The notes under the pieces are model-generated. The model was not told the DNA's origin, ran no database searches, and worked only from the letters and a program-made list of their open reading frames with translations. From NCBI GenBank assembly GCA_024690425.1, contig JAILCT010000232.1, forward strand, positions 1-12,354: 12,354 nucleotides of DNA. Reading direction: 5' to 3'. The translations under genes were made by a program, and so were the position numbers. Each line of letters begins with the position of its first letter. Position 1 is the first letter of the stretch. Below are positions 1 to 7,554 of the stretch, piece after piece. The stretch comes from Lachnospiraceae bacterium. Its GTDB lineage: Bacteria; Bacillota_A; Clostridia; Lachnospirales; Lachnospiraceae.

Positions 1-475
1 ATCTTACGTTTGAAGGGGTGCTCGCTGAGAGTCACCTCTTCTTCGATTTTATTAAGGCCGATATATCGTACAATTAATATACATGTGGCCAGTGCAGCTA
101 TGGGCGCTGGTAACGGCCGCGAACAGAACAAGGAGGAAGAAAAGGATCCCCATAATACGTCCGGCTCCCATGCTTGCAAAGATCTTGGGCATGGTAATGA
201 ACATAAGCGAAGGACCGGCCTTTAATGATTCCGGTTCCCCTCCCGAGAATGAAAATACTGCGGGTATTATCATAAAGCTTGCGAAGATGGCTATCGCCGT
301 ATCAAATATCTCAACCTGGACGGTTGATTTTTCTATGCTGACTTCTTTTTTTCATATAGGAGCCAAAGGTTATAAGTATACCCATAGCGATCGACAGTGA
401 ATAAAACATCTGTCCCATGGCGGACACGACGGTCATTATGGAAAATTCGCTGAAGTTGGGTATCATAAACCCAGT
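1..475 (-). pseudogene. Remnant of a sodium-dependent (NSS family) transporter, multiply disrupted
   Basis: Reading the minus strand and changing frame twice gives three consecutive pieces of one neurotransmitter:sodium symporter-type protein. Piece 1 (about 475 to 353) contains SAMGQMFYSLSIAMGILITF, matching the TM6 region. Piece 2 (about 352 to 105) contains SLMFITMPKIFASM and GILFFLLVLFAAVTSA. Piece 3 (about 104 to 1) starts PIAALATCILIV and runs through NKIEEEV, like the C-terminal part of these proteins. The switch between pieces 1 and 2 is at a run of seven A (plus-strand T at 346-352); six A would restore the frame. Between pieces 2 and 3 roughly 65-70 codons normally present are missing. 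Recognisable homology stops at about 472, leaving no N-terminal half, so this is not a functional carrier. The reading continues past the left edge. Substrate is unknown; intact relatives import amino acids or similar solutes with Na+. Family identity is from recalled conserved segments. Confidence 0.8.
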
Positions 476-516
476 TCACAGGTAGGTGGAAGATAAAAAT
501 ACAAAAACAGGATTTT

Positions 517-523
517 GGGAGGG
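517..523 (+). promoter_or_regulatory. Ribosome binding site of cysK
   Basis: GGGAGGG lies six bases before the ATG at 530. It decides the start: an in-frame TTG at 515 lies just ahead of and partly inside this site, so it cannot use it, while the protein from 530 begins MANIYKGTLGLVGNTPLV as expected for cysteine synthases. Confidence 0.8.
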
Positions 524-529
524 AATATT

Positions 530-1462
530 ATGGCAAACATTTATAAAGGTACACTTGGACTTGTGGGAAACACGCCTCTTGTTGAGGTGGTTAATATTGA
601 GAAGGAGCTGGGACTTGAGGTTACGGTGCTTGTTAAGCTTGAGTACTTCAATCCTGCCGGATCCGTTAAGGACCGTATTGCCAAGGCAATGATAGAGGAT
701 GCCGAAGAGAAGGGTCTCCTTAAGGAAGGTTCGGTCATCATCGAGCCTACATCGGGAAATACAGGTATAGGTCTTGCTGCAATAGCAGCTTCCAAGGGAT
801 ACAGGATAATCCTTACGATGCCCGAGACCATGAGCGTTGAGAGAAGGAGCATACTTAAGGCATACGGTGCCGAGATAGTCCTTACCGAGGGAAGCAAGGG
901 CATGAAGGGAGCCATCGCCAAGGCAGAGGAACTGTCGAAGGAAATAGAGGGAAGCTTTATTCCCGGTCAGTTCGTAAATCCCGCCAACCCTGCCATCCAT
1001 AAGGCAACGACCGGTCCCGAGATCTGGAAGGATTCCGACGGCAAGGTTGATATATTTATCGCAGGCGTAGGTACCGGCGGTACCGTAACTGGAACAGGAG
1101 AATATCTCAAAGAGCAGAATCCCAACGTGAAGGTTGTGGCTCTTGAGCCCGCGGATTCACCCGTGCTTTCTGAAGGCAGGTCGGGAGCCCATAAGATCCA
1201 GGGTATCGGTGCAGGTTTTGTTCCCGATGTGCTTAATACCAAGGTTTATGATGAGGTATTCAAGGCTGCCAATGAAGATGCCTTCAGTGCATCCAAGCTC
1301 CTTGCCAGGAAGGAAGGTATCTCGGTAGGTATCTCGTCGGGTGCGGCTCTTCATGCGGCGATCGAATATGCGAAGAAGCCCGAGAACAAGGGTAAGACGA
1401 TAGTAGCCCTTCTTCCCGACAGCGGCGACAGATACTATTCAACAGCCCTGTTCACAGAGTAA
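530..1462 (+). CDS. cysK: Cysteine synthase (O-acetylserine sulfhydrylase)
   Basis: This PLP enzyme makes L-cysteine from O-acetyl-L-serine and sulfide in the cytoplasm, the last step of cysteine synthesis. The protein has 310 residues, the normal family length. Visible motifs are GNTPLV at 13-18, the PLP-lysine motif PAGSVKDR with Lys47, the substrate-binding loop PTSGNTGIG at 73-81, NPANPAIH at 150-157 followed by TTGPEIW, the phosphate-binding glycine loop GVGTGGT at 179-185, and a late SSGAA segment that contacts the cofactor. All key residues are present. The start is fixed by a GGGAGGG site. No convincing promoter was found in the 58 bases between the transporter remnant and the gene; transcription may start inside the remnant. 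A strong terminator follows after ten bases, so the gene appears monocistronic. CysM or other cysteine-synthase paralogues are less likely given the near-canonical CysK sequence. Confidence 0.95.
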   Translation: MANIYKGTLGLVGNTPLVEVVNIEKELGLEVTVLVKLEYFNPAGSVKDRIAKAMIEDAEEKGLLKEGSVIIEPTSGNTGIGLAAIAASKGYRIILTMPETMSVERRSILKAYGAEIVLTEGSKGMKGAIAKAEELSKEIEGSFIPGQFVNPANPAIHKATTGPEIWKDSDGKVDIFIAGVGTGGTVTGTGEYLKEQNPNVKVVALEPADSPVLSEGRSGAHKIQGIGAGFVPDVLNTKVYDEVFKAANEDAFSASKLLARKEGISVGISSGAALHAAIEYAKKPENKGKTIVALLPDSGDRYYSTALFTE

Positions 1463-1471
1463 GGTTTACAT

Positions 1472-1513
1472 AAAAGTGACACATTGGCTCAGAGCCAATG
1501 TGTCACTTTTTTT
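1472..1513 (+). terminator. Intrinsic terminator after cysK
   Basis: A perfect inverted repeat has an 18-base left arm at 1472-1489, a three-base CAG loop at 1490-1492 and a right arm at 1493-1510, with a run of seven T at 1507-1513. It ends cysK transcription. The outer A/T pairs make it nearly symmetric, so it may also work leftward. The core GTGACAC...GTGTCAC recurs in a decayed form ahead of metN (9275-9302). Confidence 0.93.
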
Positions 1514-1529
1514 GATTGATCGGTTATGA

Positions 1530-1535
1530 TAAAAT
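1530..1535 (+). promoter_or_regulatory. Possible -10 element giving a near-leaderless transcript
   Basis: TAAAAT at 1530-1535 (overlapping TATGAT at 1525-1530) lies 7 to 12 bases before the ATG at 1543. Transcription from either would begin within a few bases of that ATG. No good -35 is visible: the matching position falls in the T-run of the cysK terminator. Weak call, made because the gene has no Shine-Dalgarno sequence and needs a promoter downstream of the terminator. Confidence 0.25.
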
Positions 1536-1542
1536 ATTGATT

Positions 1543-2574
1543 ATGGGAACGATAAGAGATTATATTAACTGGCGCGGGGATCTTGATCTTGAGAGGGATG
1601 GTTTTAATGTCATCGATAATCTTGTGCTGTCCTGCGTTTCCTATGTGGAGATGGACGAGATCTTTAACGAAAACGGGCCGGATGAACTAAACTTAAAAGA
1701 GATAAGCGATATATACTTCGAAAAGATTTTTGATAAGAAGGAATTCAGGGAAGGCTCGGTTCTTAAGGACGGGCCCGAGATACTTAAGATGATATCAAAC
1801 ACCGACCGTTATCGAAATGTAAGGGTGCGGAATTACGTAAGCCTCAATGACACAGAGAGGACCCTTCAGTTTGCCGCCATGGAATTCATGCTTTCAGATA
1901 ACACCAGTTATATTGCCTTCAGGGGTACTGATGATACGGTAGTGGGCTGGAAGGAAGACTTTATGCTGGCCATGATGGAAACGGAGGCTGAGAAGGAAAC
2001 GGTTGCCTATATTAACAGGATCGCTGCCGGCACCGGGCGAGACCTGTATGTCGGCGGTCATTCCAAGGGTGGCCATCTGGCTGTTTTTGCTGCGGCCGAA
2101 TGCGACAGTTCGATCCGGGAGAGGATCATTAAGATATACAGTAACGACGGACCCGGTTTTATGAAGGGAACCGCATCGGGTAAGGACATTAAGGCGATTC
2201 TTCCGAAGCTGGTGAGTATAATACCGGAGGAGGCCGTTGTAGGTCTTCTGATGAACCCCGTCGGGACTCCTGTGGTAGTTAAGAGCATCGCTTTTGCTCT
2301 ACGCCAGCACAATCCGGCGACATGGTGCCTTGAGGGAAAATCACTCGTAACAACAGCGGGTGTCTCCAAGGGTGCAACAGCTTTCAGAAGGCTTATAAAG
2401 GAAAGCCTTGGCAAGATGAGTAGGGAGGAGCTTGATGAATTTGTCGAAAACCTCTTTTCGGTTTTTGAAAATGCGGGAGCTCTTACGCTTACGGATTTCA
2501 AGAAGGGCGGGTTTAAATCGCTAAAGTCGATCACGCACGCGATCGGAGAGAGAAGGTCTGACGAAAATGGTTAG
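1543..2574 (+). CDS. Mbeg1-like (DUF2974) alpha/beta hydrolase
   Basis: Predicted serine hydrolase of 343 residues with the alpha/beta-hydrolase fold, probably lipase- or esterase-like and cytoplasmic (no signal peptide or membrane segment seen). The N-terminus MGTIRDYINWRGDL and the following DNLVLS...SYVE are typical of DUF2974 proteins. IAFRGTDDTVVGWKEDF at 124-140 matches the lipase-3-like segment before the nucleophile elbow. GGHSKGGH at 171-178 is the GxSxG elbow with Ser174 as nucleophile. NDGPGF at 201-206 (possible acid Asp202) and QHNPATW at 255-261 (possible catalytic His256) fit the rest of the triad. The start at 1543 is chosen on homology; no ribosome binding site precedes it, and an upstream in-frame TTG at 1516 has none either. 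The 3' end overlaps the kinase gene by 8 nt, so it is the first gene of a coupled run. Substrate is unknown. Confidence 0.85.
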   Translation: MGTIRDYINWRGDLDLERDGFNVIDNLVLSCVSYVEMDEIFNENGPDELNLKEISDIYFEKIFDKKEFREGSVLKDGPEILKMISNTDRYRNVRVRNYVSLNDTERTLQFAAMEFMLSDNTSYIAFRGTDDTVVGWKEDFMLAMMETEAEKETVAYINRIAAGTGRDLYVGGHSKGGHLAVFAAAECDSSIRERIIKIYSNDGPGFMKGTASGKDIKAILPKLVSIIPEEAVVGLLMNPVGTPVVVKSIAFALRQHNPATWCLEGKSLVTTAGVSKGATAFRRLIKESLGKMSREELDEFVENLFSVFENAGALTLTDFKKGGFKSLKSITHAIGERRSDENG

Positions 2575-4504
2575 GTTGATCGGTCATGAAGCTATGCTTC
2601 ATATTTCATTCGGAATGGCAGCATTTGTTTTTGGTGTAGTTCTCTACATCTTAATTCGTGCGCTCGGAACCGGTGAAGCCCATAAAAACCTAAAGTTCAG
2701 GACCCTTACAATAACGGTCGTTATAGGCGATCTGTTAAGTATATTGGATAATATATTCAGGGATTCGGGTAAATTCCCCACCCCGGTGATAATAAGGCTT
2801 CTTCTCCTTCTTCTTGTTTTTTTCGCAAACGTTCTTCTGACCTATTATATGGCCCTGTACATGGAGGGATTTTTCGGAGAATTCAAGTATAAGAGATTGT
2901 TCTTTTACGTTAATTCCGTGCTGGTGGTTTCTGCGGGAGTATTTACGGCGGTGCTCTTTATATTCCAGATAGTATGCCGAAGCTCAGAAGCGATCATTGA
3001 TACCGTGCCCATCTGGACCAGAGTTATCCTTGGTTATGCGTATGAACTTTATTTTCTTATATATGCGGTCACCCTCTTTATCATTTTGAAAGGCACATTG
3101 AGCAGGCGTGCAAGGATCACGTCGATGGCCGCCTTTGCCGTTGTCATTGGAAGCGTATTGTTTGAGCTTTTGAATACTTTCGGTATCGGCAGCGGGATAA
3201 TGTATAACTATTTCGGTGCTGTGATCGGTATGTACATATTCTATATAGGTGTGGAGACACCCGACTACAGGAATCTCCTCAGTACGGTGAATGACCTTAA
3301 TGAGGCCAAGCATGCCGCGGATGAAGCCAACCGGGCCAAGTCGGAATTCCTTGCCAATATGTCTCATGAGATAAGGACACCCATAAACGCGGTCCTTGGC
3401 ATGAATGAGATGATCCTTCGTGAATCCGATGATGAGACCATCCTCTCATATTCCGGAAATATCAAGAACGCAGGAAAAACACTTCTCGGACTTATCAATG
3501 ATATCCTTGATTTTTCCAAGATAGAAGCGGGTAAGATCGAGATCGTACCCACTGAATATGATCTTTCCATGGTATTATACAGTCTGGTTAACATGATCAA
3601 AACCAGGGTTGATGATAAGGGACTTGATCTAAAGCTTGATTTTGATCCGGGGATCCCCAAGGGGCTGTACGGAGATGAGATGCGTATCAAGCAGGTCATC
3701 ACGAATATCCTCACAAATGCCGTAAAGTATACCGAGAAGGGAAGCGTGACCTTCAGCATGGGCTATGAGGTGCTGACGGAGGACCCCGATCATATCATTC
3801 TCAATGTTTCGATCAAGGATACCGGTATAGGGATAAAGCCCGAAGACATGCCGAGACTCTTTTCGGAATTTGACCGGTTGGAAGAGAAAAGGAACCGTAA
3901 TATCGAGGGCAGCGGCCTGGGCATGAGTATAACCAACAGCTACCTTAATCTCATGGGTTCGGCCCTTAAGGTGGAGAGTACATACGGTGCCGGATCAAGA
4001 TTTTATTTCTCGTTAAAACAAAAGGTCACAAGCTGGGCTGAGCTGGGGGATTATAAGGTCGCGTTCAGCAGGGATAAGAAGGAACGGGAAAAGTACGAGG
4101 CCAGGTTCACGGCTCCCGATGCATGTGTCCTTATGATAGATGATAATATAATTAACCATACTGTATTTAAGGGACTTATAAAAAAGACCCTCATTCATGT
4201 CGATACGGCAAAAAGCGGAGATGAAGGTATTAAGCTTGCAGCCGAAAACAAATATGATATACTCTTCATCGACCATATGATGCCGGGCAAAGACGGAATT
4301 GAAACCCTTCATGAACTCAGGGCATCTGAAGACGGACCTAATATTTCCACCCCCGCTGTCTGTCTTACGGCCAACGCCATATCCGGGGCAAAGGAAGAAT
4401 ATATGAAGGCGGGTTTTGACGAATATCTGACAAAACCCATAGATCCTCCCGTTTTGGAGGAGATAATTTATAAATATCTGCCAAAGGAAAAGATAAAAGA
4501 ATGA
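2567..4504 (+). CDS. Seven-TM hybrid sensor histidine kinase with C-terminal receiver
   Basis: Membrane signalling kinase of 645 residues. About seven hydrophobic segments (near 12-31, 45-63, 73-96, 111-136, 151-173, 184-204, 208-229) form the sensor. A short coiled linker (240-260) leads to a HisKA domain with SHEIRTP and phospho-acceptor His267. The ATPase domain has the N box NILTNAVKYTE (380-390), DTGIG (418-422) and GSGLGMS (448-454). A receiver domain covers about 518-637, with acidic Asp525/Asp526, phospho-acceptor Asp569 in FIDHMMPGKDG, Thr601 and Lys623. All catalytic motifs are intact. There is no PAS, HAMP, HPt or DNA-binding domain, so the output must be another protein. An AGAAGG site at 2551-2556 serves the ATG at 2567, inside the hydrolase gene. 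The stop overlaps the next start as ATGA at 4501-4504, which suggests coupling to the TIR gene. The ligand is unknown. Confidence 0.93.
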   Translation: MVRLIGHEAMLHISFGMAAFVFGVVLYILIRALGTGEAHKNLKFRTLTITVVIGDLLSILDNIFRDSGKFPTPVIIRLLLLLLVFFANVLLTYYMALYMEGFFGEFKYKRLFFYVNSVLVVSAGVFTAVLFIFQIVCRSSEAIIDTVPIWTRVILGYAYELYFLIYAVTLFIILKGTLSRRARITSMAAFAVVIGSVLFELLNTFGIGSGIMYNYFGAVIGMYIFYIGVETPDYRNLLSTVNDLNEAKHAADEANRAKSEFLANMSHEIRTPINAVLGMNEMILRESDDETILSYSGNIKNAGKTLLGLINDILDFSKIEAGKIEIVPTEYDLSMVLYSLVNMIKTRVDDKGLDLKLDFDPGIPKGLYGDEMRIKQVITNILTNAVKYTEKGSVTFSMGYEVLTEDPDHIILNVSIKDTGIGIKPEDMPRLFSEFDRLEEKRNRNIEGSGLGMSITNSYLNLMGSALKVESTYGAGSRFYFSLKQKVTSWAELGDYKVAFSRDKKEREKYEARFTAPDACVLMIDDNIINHTVFKGLIKKTLIHVDTAKSGDEGIKLAAENKYDILFIDHMMPGKDGIETLHELRASEDGPNISTPAVCLTANAISGAKEEYMKAGFDEYLTKPIDPPVLEEIIYKYLPKEKIKE

Positions 4505-7500
4505 AATACGATGCATTTATAAGCTACAGACATCTGGATCTTGATATGGAGATCGCTAAGAAAGTCCACACAGGGCTGGAAACATACCATATCCCCAAGG
4601 CTGTACAGGAAAAGACGGGTAAAAAGAAGATACAGCGTGTATTCAGGGACCAGGAAGAACTCCCGATAGGAAGTGATCTTAATGACAATATCTCCCAGGC
4701 CCTTGAAGAGTCGGAATACCTGTTAGTCATATGCTCTTCGTCAACTCCCGGGTCATACTGGGTATGCAAGGAAATAGAGACCTTCATCGAACTTCACGGA
4801 AGAGAGCATATCCTGGCGGTTCTTATCGAAGGTGAGCCGGATGTTAGTTTTCCTCCCATGCTTCTGACGGATGAAGACGGCAATCCCGTGGAACCCCTTG
4901 CTGCAGATGTGCGCGGTGCCGACAAAAAGGAAAGAAATACAAAGTTTAAGACAGAAATACTGCGTCTTGCGGCTCCGATCATAGGATGTACATATGATGA
5001 TCTTCGCCAGCGGCACAGGGAGCGGATGATAAAAAGGACGGTCACCATCGCTTCTATAGCGGCTTCTGTCATTGCACTGGCGGGTGTGACTTTCGGTATA
5101 TATAACGCAAATGTTGCAGACAGGATGCAGAAGCTGGCTGATGAAAAATCCGCTCTGGCCGATGAGAAGACAAGGCTTGCCGATGAGATCACGGTGCAGT
5201 ACCGTGGCAAGCAGGAGAACCAGTCGAGATTCTATGCCGAGGAGGCTCTTACACTCTTTGGGGCCGGCAACAGGGAGGATGCAGTTCTCGTAGCCATGGA
5301 AGGACTGCCTTCCGAGGGAAATGACAGGCCCTATGTAGCGGATGCGGAGTATGCCTTAAGTAAGGTTTTATATGCATATGATGTTGAATCGGAAATGTCG
5401 TATGACAGGGTTCTTCATCATGACCTGTCAATAGATGAACTATTATTTACCTATGACAAGAAAAAGCTTGTGACCATAGACAGCGGAAGCAAAGTATACG
5501 TATGGGATGTATCGGACTGGTCCCTAATGACGGCCATAGAACCGGAGATCAATGATCAGAATTTCTATGTCAGTGTGGACAGTGCCGATGCCGATGATAC
5601 AGGCGTATACGTTGCCACACAGGATACCCTGTACAAATATGATTATGACGGAGGTCTTATCTTCTTTAAAGCTTTCGATGAGGCCATAAAGCAGTGCAAG
5701 CTCTTTGAAAATGATGACAGGATCCTGATAGTGTGTGAGGACAGGCTGAATATTCTTGACAGTAAGTCAGGTGCCATTACCGACACTTTTGAGGATGCAA
5801 CGGGGCAGGACTACTTCGGCAGGATCAAAAAGGCCCAGAAAAAAGACCTTTTCATAATACCGCATTATGATCCCGAAGCGGTCAACACTTATGTTTCCGT
5901 ATTTGACGGACAGGAAAAGACCCTTACCGATATAAGGCTGTCGGAGGGCTATTTCCTTGATATGTGTTTTACCGCAAATGACAATATAGCGGTAGTAAAC
6001 TGTAACAACGATCTGATCCACCGGGGAGTCGAGCATGTGATGACCGATCTTGTGACTCCTGACGGTAATACCCTGTGGTCAAGGGATATAGATGCCAATA
6101 TAAAACAGATGCTGACCTTCAGGGTGCTGGTAAGGTCCCATGAGTATGAGGAAGAAGGGACACAACACAGTGATATTGTCTTAACAGCCGAGTCACAGGC
6201 TTTCACCCTCGATGAAGAGACAGGGGACCTTATTGCCGCTTTCAGCCTGCCGGGAGATGTTAACGCCCTGGCTCTTTCTTCAGGCAGTTCATACGGAAGG
6301 GTCGGTTATGCGCAGGGAGATATTGATTTTGTTGACTTTGCCGGAGGAAGGGTACATTCCGAATACACGATAGATACCGCGGATTCGATCAAGGATTGGG
6401 CTGTTTTAAGCGATACACTTGCTTTTTCATCTACACTGTCCCCTGATATTTCCATAATGAAATGGCATGAGGCGTCCGATGCGGAAGAATTTGCCACCTA
6501 TGATGACAGGGTTGTGATTGCTGCTGTATCGGATGACGGTGAGTATTATGCAGTAACTCCCTATGACGATTATACATGCGCATCCTTTTATGATAAGGAG
6601 GGGAAGGAGTTATCAAGCTTTTCGGGTGCTTCCTTTATTAAGGGCATGGACCTTGGCAGTGACAGGGCATATCTAAAGGATACAGGGGGAATATGGATAG
6701 TTGATCCACGTACCGGAAGCAGTGATTTTCTGGATATCACGGACTATGGCTTTACCGCCTCTTCATTTGAATGCTGCCTTACGCCTGCAAAAGACAAGGG
6801 GCTCTTCTATGGTATGCACAGGCTCATTACCATGGATCTTGATGAGAAAAAGGTATTGTATGAATACGAGACTGAGGGCAAGATCTCACGGGCAGTGATG
6901 TCGCCTGATGCTGGGACGGTATATGTATCGGAGAGCGGTGCCGATCTGTATGCGATCGATACGGGAACCGGTGACAGGACACAGCCTGATGATGACAGGT
7001 ACAAGATCGTTGCGGGTGACTATAACAAGATATGCATGGAAGTGAGTCCAGGCGGCAGGTACGTTGGGTTGTGCTGCAGTGACGGATATTTAAGGATCCT
7101 TGATTCGGCCGACCTTAAAACGTGGGCCGAGATCCCCTTTAATTCGTATCTTAAGGCCTTTATTGCCTTTACCGACGATGAGAGTCATATCATAATGCAA
7201 GGGGACGATTACCGTATACGGATATGGGATATTGATGCCGGGGGCTTTGTGAACACAACAAATGCAGCGGGCACCGTAAGCTGGATCGTATGTGACGAGG
7301 ACAGAGGCCTTATGGCAGTGTGTCTCCTCGACAGTCTTTACTTATATGAGACGGCCGGATACGGCTGTATAGCGAATGCGGGCGACGGGCTTGCATATTT
7401 TAAGAGCAATGATTCCATCCTGTTAAGTTTTGATAAAATGGAGATAAAAAGGACCTTTTACAAGGATTACAAGGCCCTTATGGAGGAAGCAAAAAGGCAG

Positions 7501-7554
7501 TTCCCGGGAGCAGCCTTAAGCGACGAGAAGAAGGTTAAATACAATATCAATTAG
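4501..7554 (+). CDS. TIR domain - transmembrane - WD40-like beta-propeller protein
   Basis: Large protein of 1017 residues. A TIR domain (about 1-165) begins YDAFISYRHLD, has a BB-loop-like RDQEELPIGSDL at 49-60, LLVICSSST at 74-82, and SYWVCKEIETF with Glu91 at the position of the catalytic glutamate of TIR NADases. One hydrophobic segment follows at about 178-201, with a basic flank before it (RHRERMIKR), then a coiled-coil stretch of LADEK-type repeats (212-230). A helical segment at 244-294 (AEEAL..., RPYVADAEYAL) resembles the linker found before WD40 repeats in other bacterial effector proteins. The rest, about 300-1010, is beta-propeller-like; clear blade ends are VYVWDVSDW (332-340) and IRIWDID near the C-terminus. 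That length could hold two propellers. Known TIR domains either cleave NAD+ or act as scaffolds; which applies here is not decidable from sequence. Starts on the kinase stop (ATGA); ends overlapping the convergent gene by 4 nt. Confidence 0.88.
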   Translation: MKYDAFISYRHLDLDMEIAKKVHTGLETYHIPKAVQEKTGKKKIQRVFRDQEELPIGSDLNDNISQALEESEYLLVICSSSTPGSYWVCKEIETFIELHGREHILAVLIEGEPDVSFPPMLLTDEDGNPVEPLAADVRGADKKERNTKFKTEILRLAAPIIGCTYDDLRQRHRERMIKRTVTIASIAASVIALAGVTFGIYNANVADRMQKLADEKSALADEKTRLADEITVQYRGKQENQSRFYAEEALTLFGAGNREDAVLVAMEGLPSEGNDRPYVADAEYALSKVLYAYDVESEMSYDRVLHHDLSIDELLFTYDKKKLVTIDSGSKVYVWDVSDWSLMTAIEPEINDQNFYVSVDSADADDTGVYVATQDTLYKYDYDGGLIFFKAFDEAIKQCKLFENDDRILIVCEDRLNILDSKSGAITDTFEDATGQDYFGRIKKAQKKDLFIIPHYDPEAVNTYVSVFDGQEKTLTDIRLSEGYFLDMCFTANDNIAVVNCNNDLIHRGVEHVMTDLVTPDGNTLWSRDIDANIKQMLTFRVLVRSHEYEEEGTQHSDIVLTAESQAFTLDEETGDLIAAFSLPGDVNALALSSGSSYGRVGYAQGDIDFVDFAGGRVHSEYTIDTADSIKDWAVLSDTLAFSSTLSPDISIMKWHEASDAEEFATYDDRVVIAAVSDDGEYYAVTPYDDYTCASFYDKEGKELSSFSGASFIKGMDLGSDRAYLKDTGGIWIVDPRTGSSDFLDITDYGFTASSFECCLTPAKDKGLFYGMHRLITMDLDEKKVLYEYETEGKISRAVMSPDAGTVYVSESGADLYAIDTGTGDRTQPDDDRYKIVAGDYNKICMEVSPGGRYVGLCCSDGYLRILDSADLKTWAEIPFNSYLKAFIAFTDDESHIIMQGDDYRIRIWDIDAGGFVNTTNAAGTVSWIVCDEDRGLMAVCLLDSLYLYETAGYGCIANAGDGLAYFKSNDSILLSFDKMEIKRTFYKDYKALMEEAKRQFPGAALSDEKKVKYNIN

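Noticed and set aside
355..374. TATAGG...TTATA ahead of cysK as a fourth met-type operator
   Set aside because: The arms are not palindromic and the spacing is wrong; it falls in the transporter remnant's coding sequence.
475..503. Promoter for cysK from TTCACA (475-480) with AATACA (498-503)
   Set aside because: Only weak matches at both hexamers, and no second signal supports it.
515..529. TTG at 515 as the cysK start
   Set aside because: It overlaps the GGGAGGG ribosome binding site used by the ATG at 530, and the added residues MGGNI have no family counterpart.
476..1000. Long open frame on the minus strand opposite cysK (174 codons)
   Set aside because: Fully opposite a conserved gene, cysteine/histidine-rich composition without a recognisable motif, and no ribosome binding site; a by-product of cysK codon use.
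5130..5190. Short tandem DNA repeat in the TIR gene (LADEK units)
   Set aside because: The units differ in sequence and length and read as a coiled-coil heptad pattern; not a DNA-level repeat.
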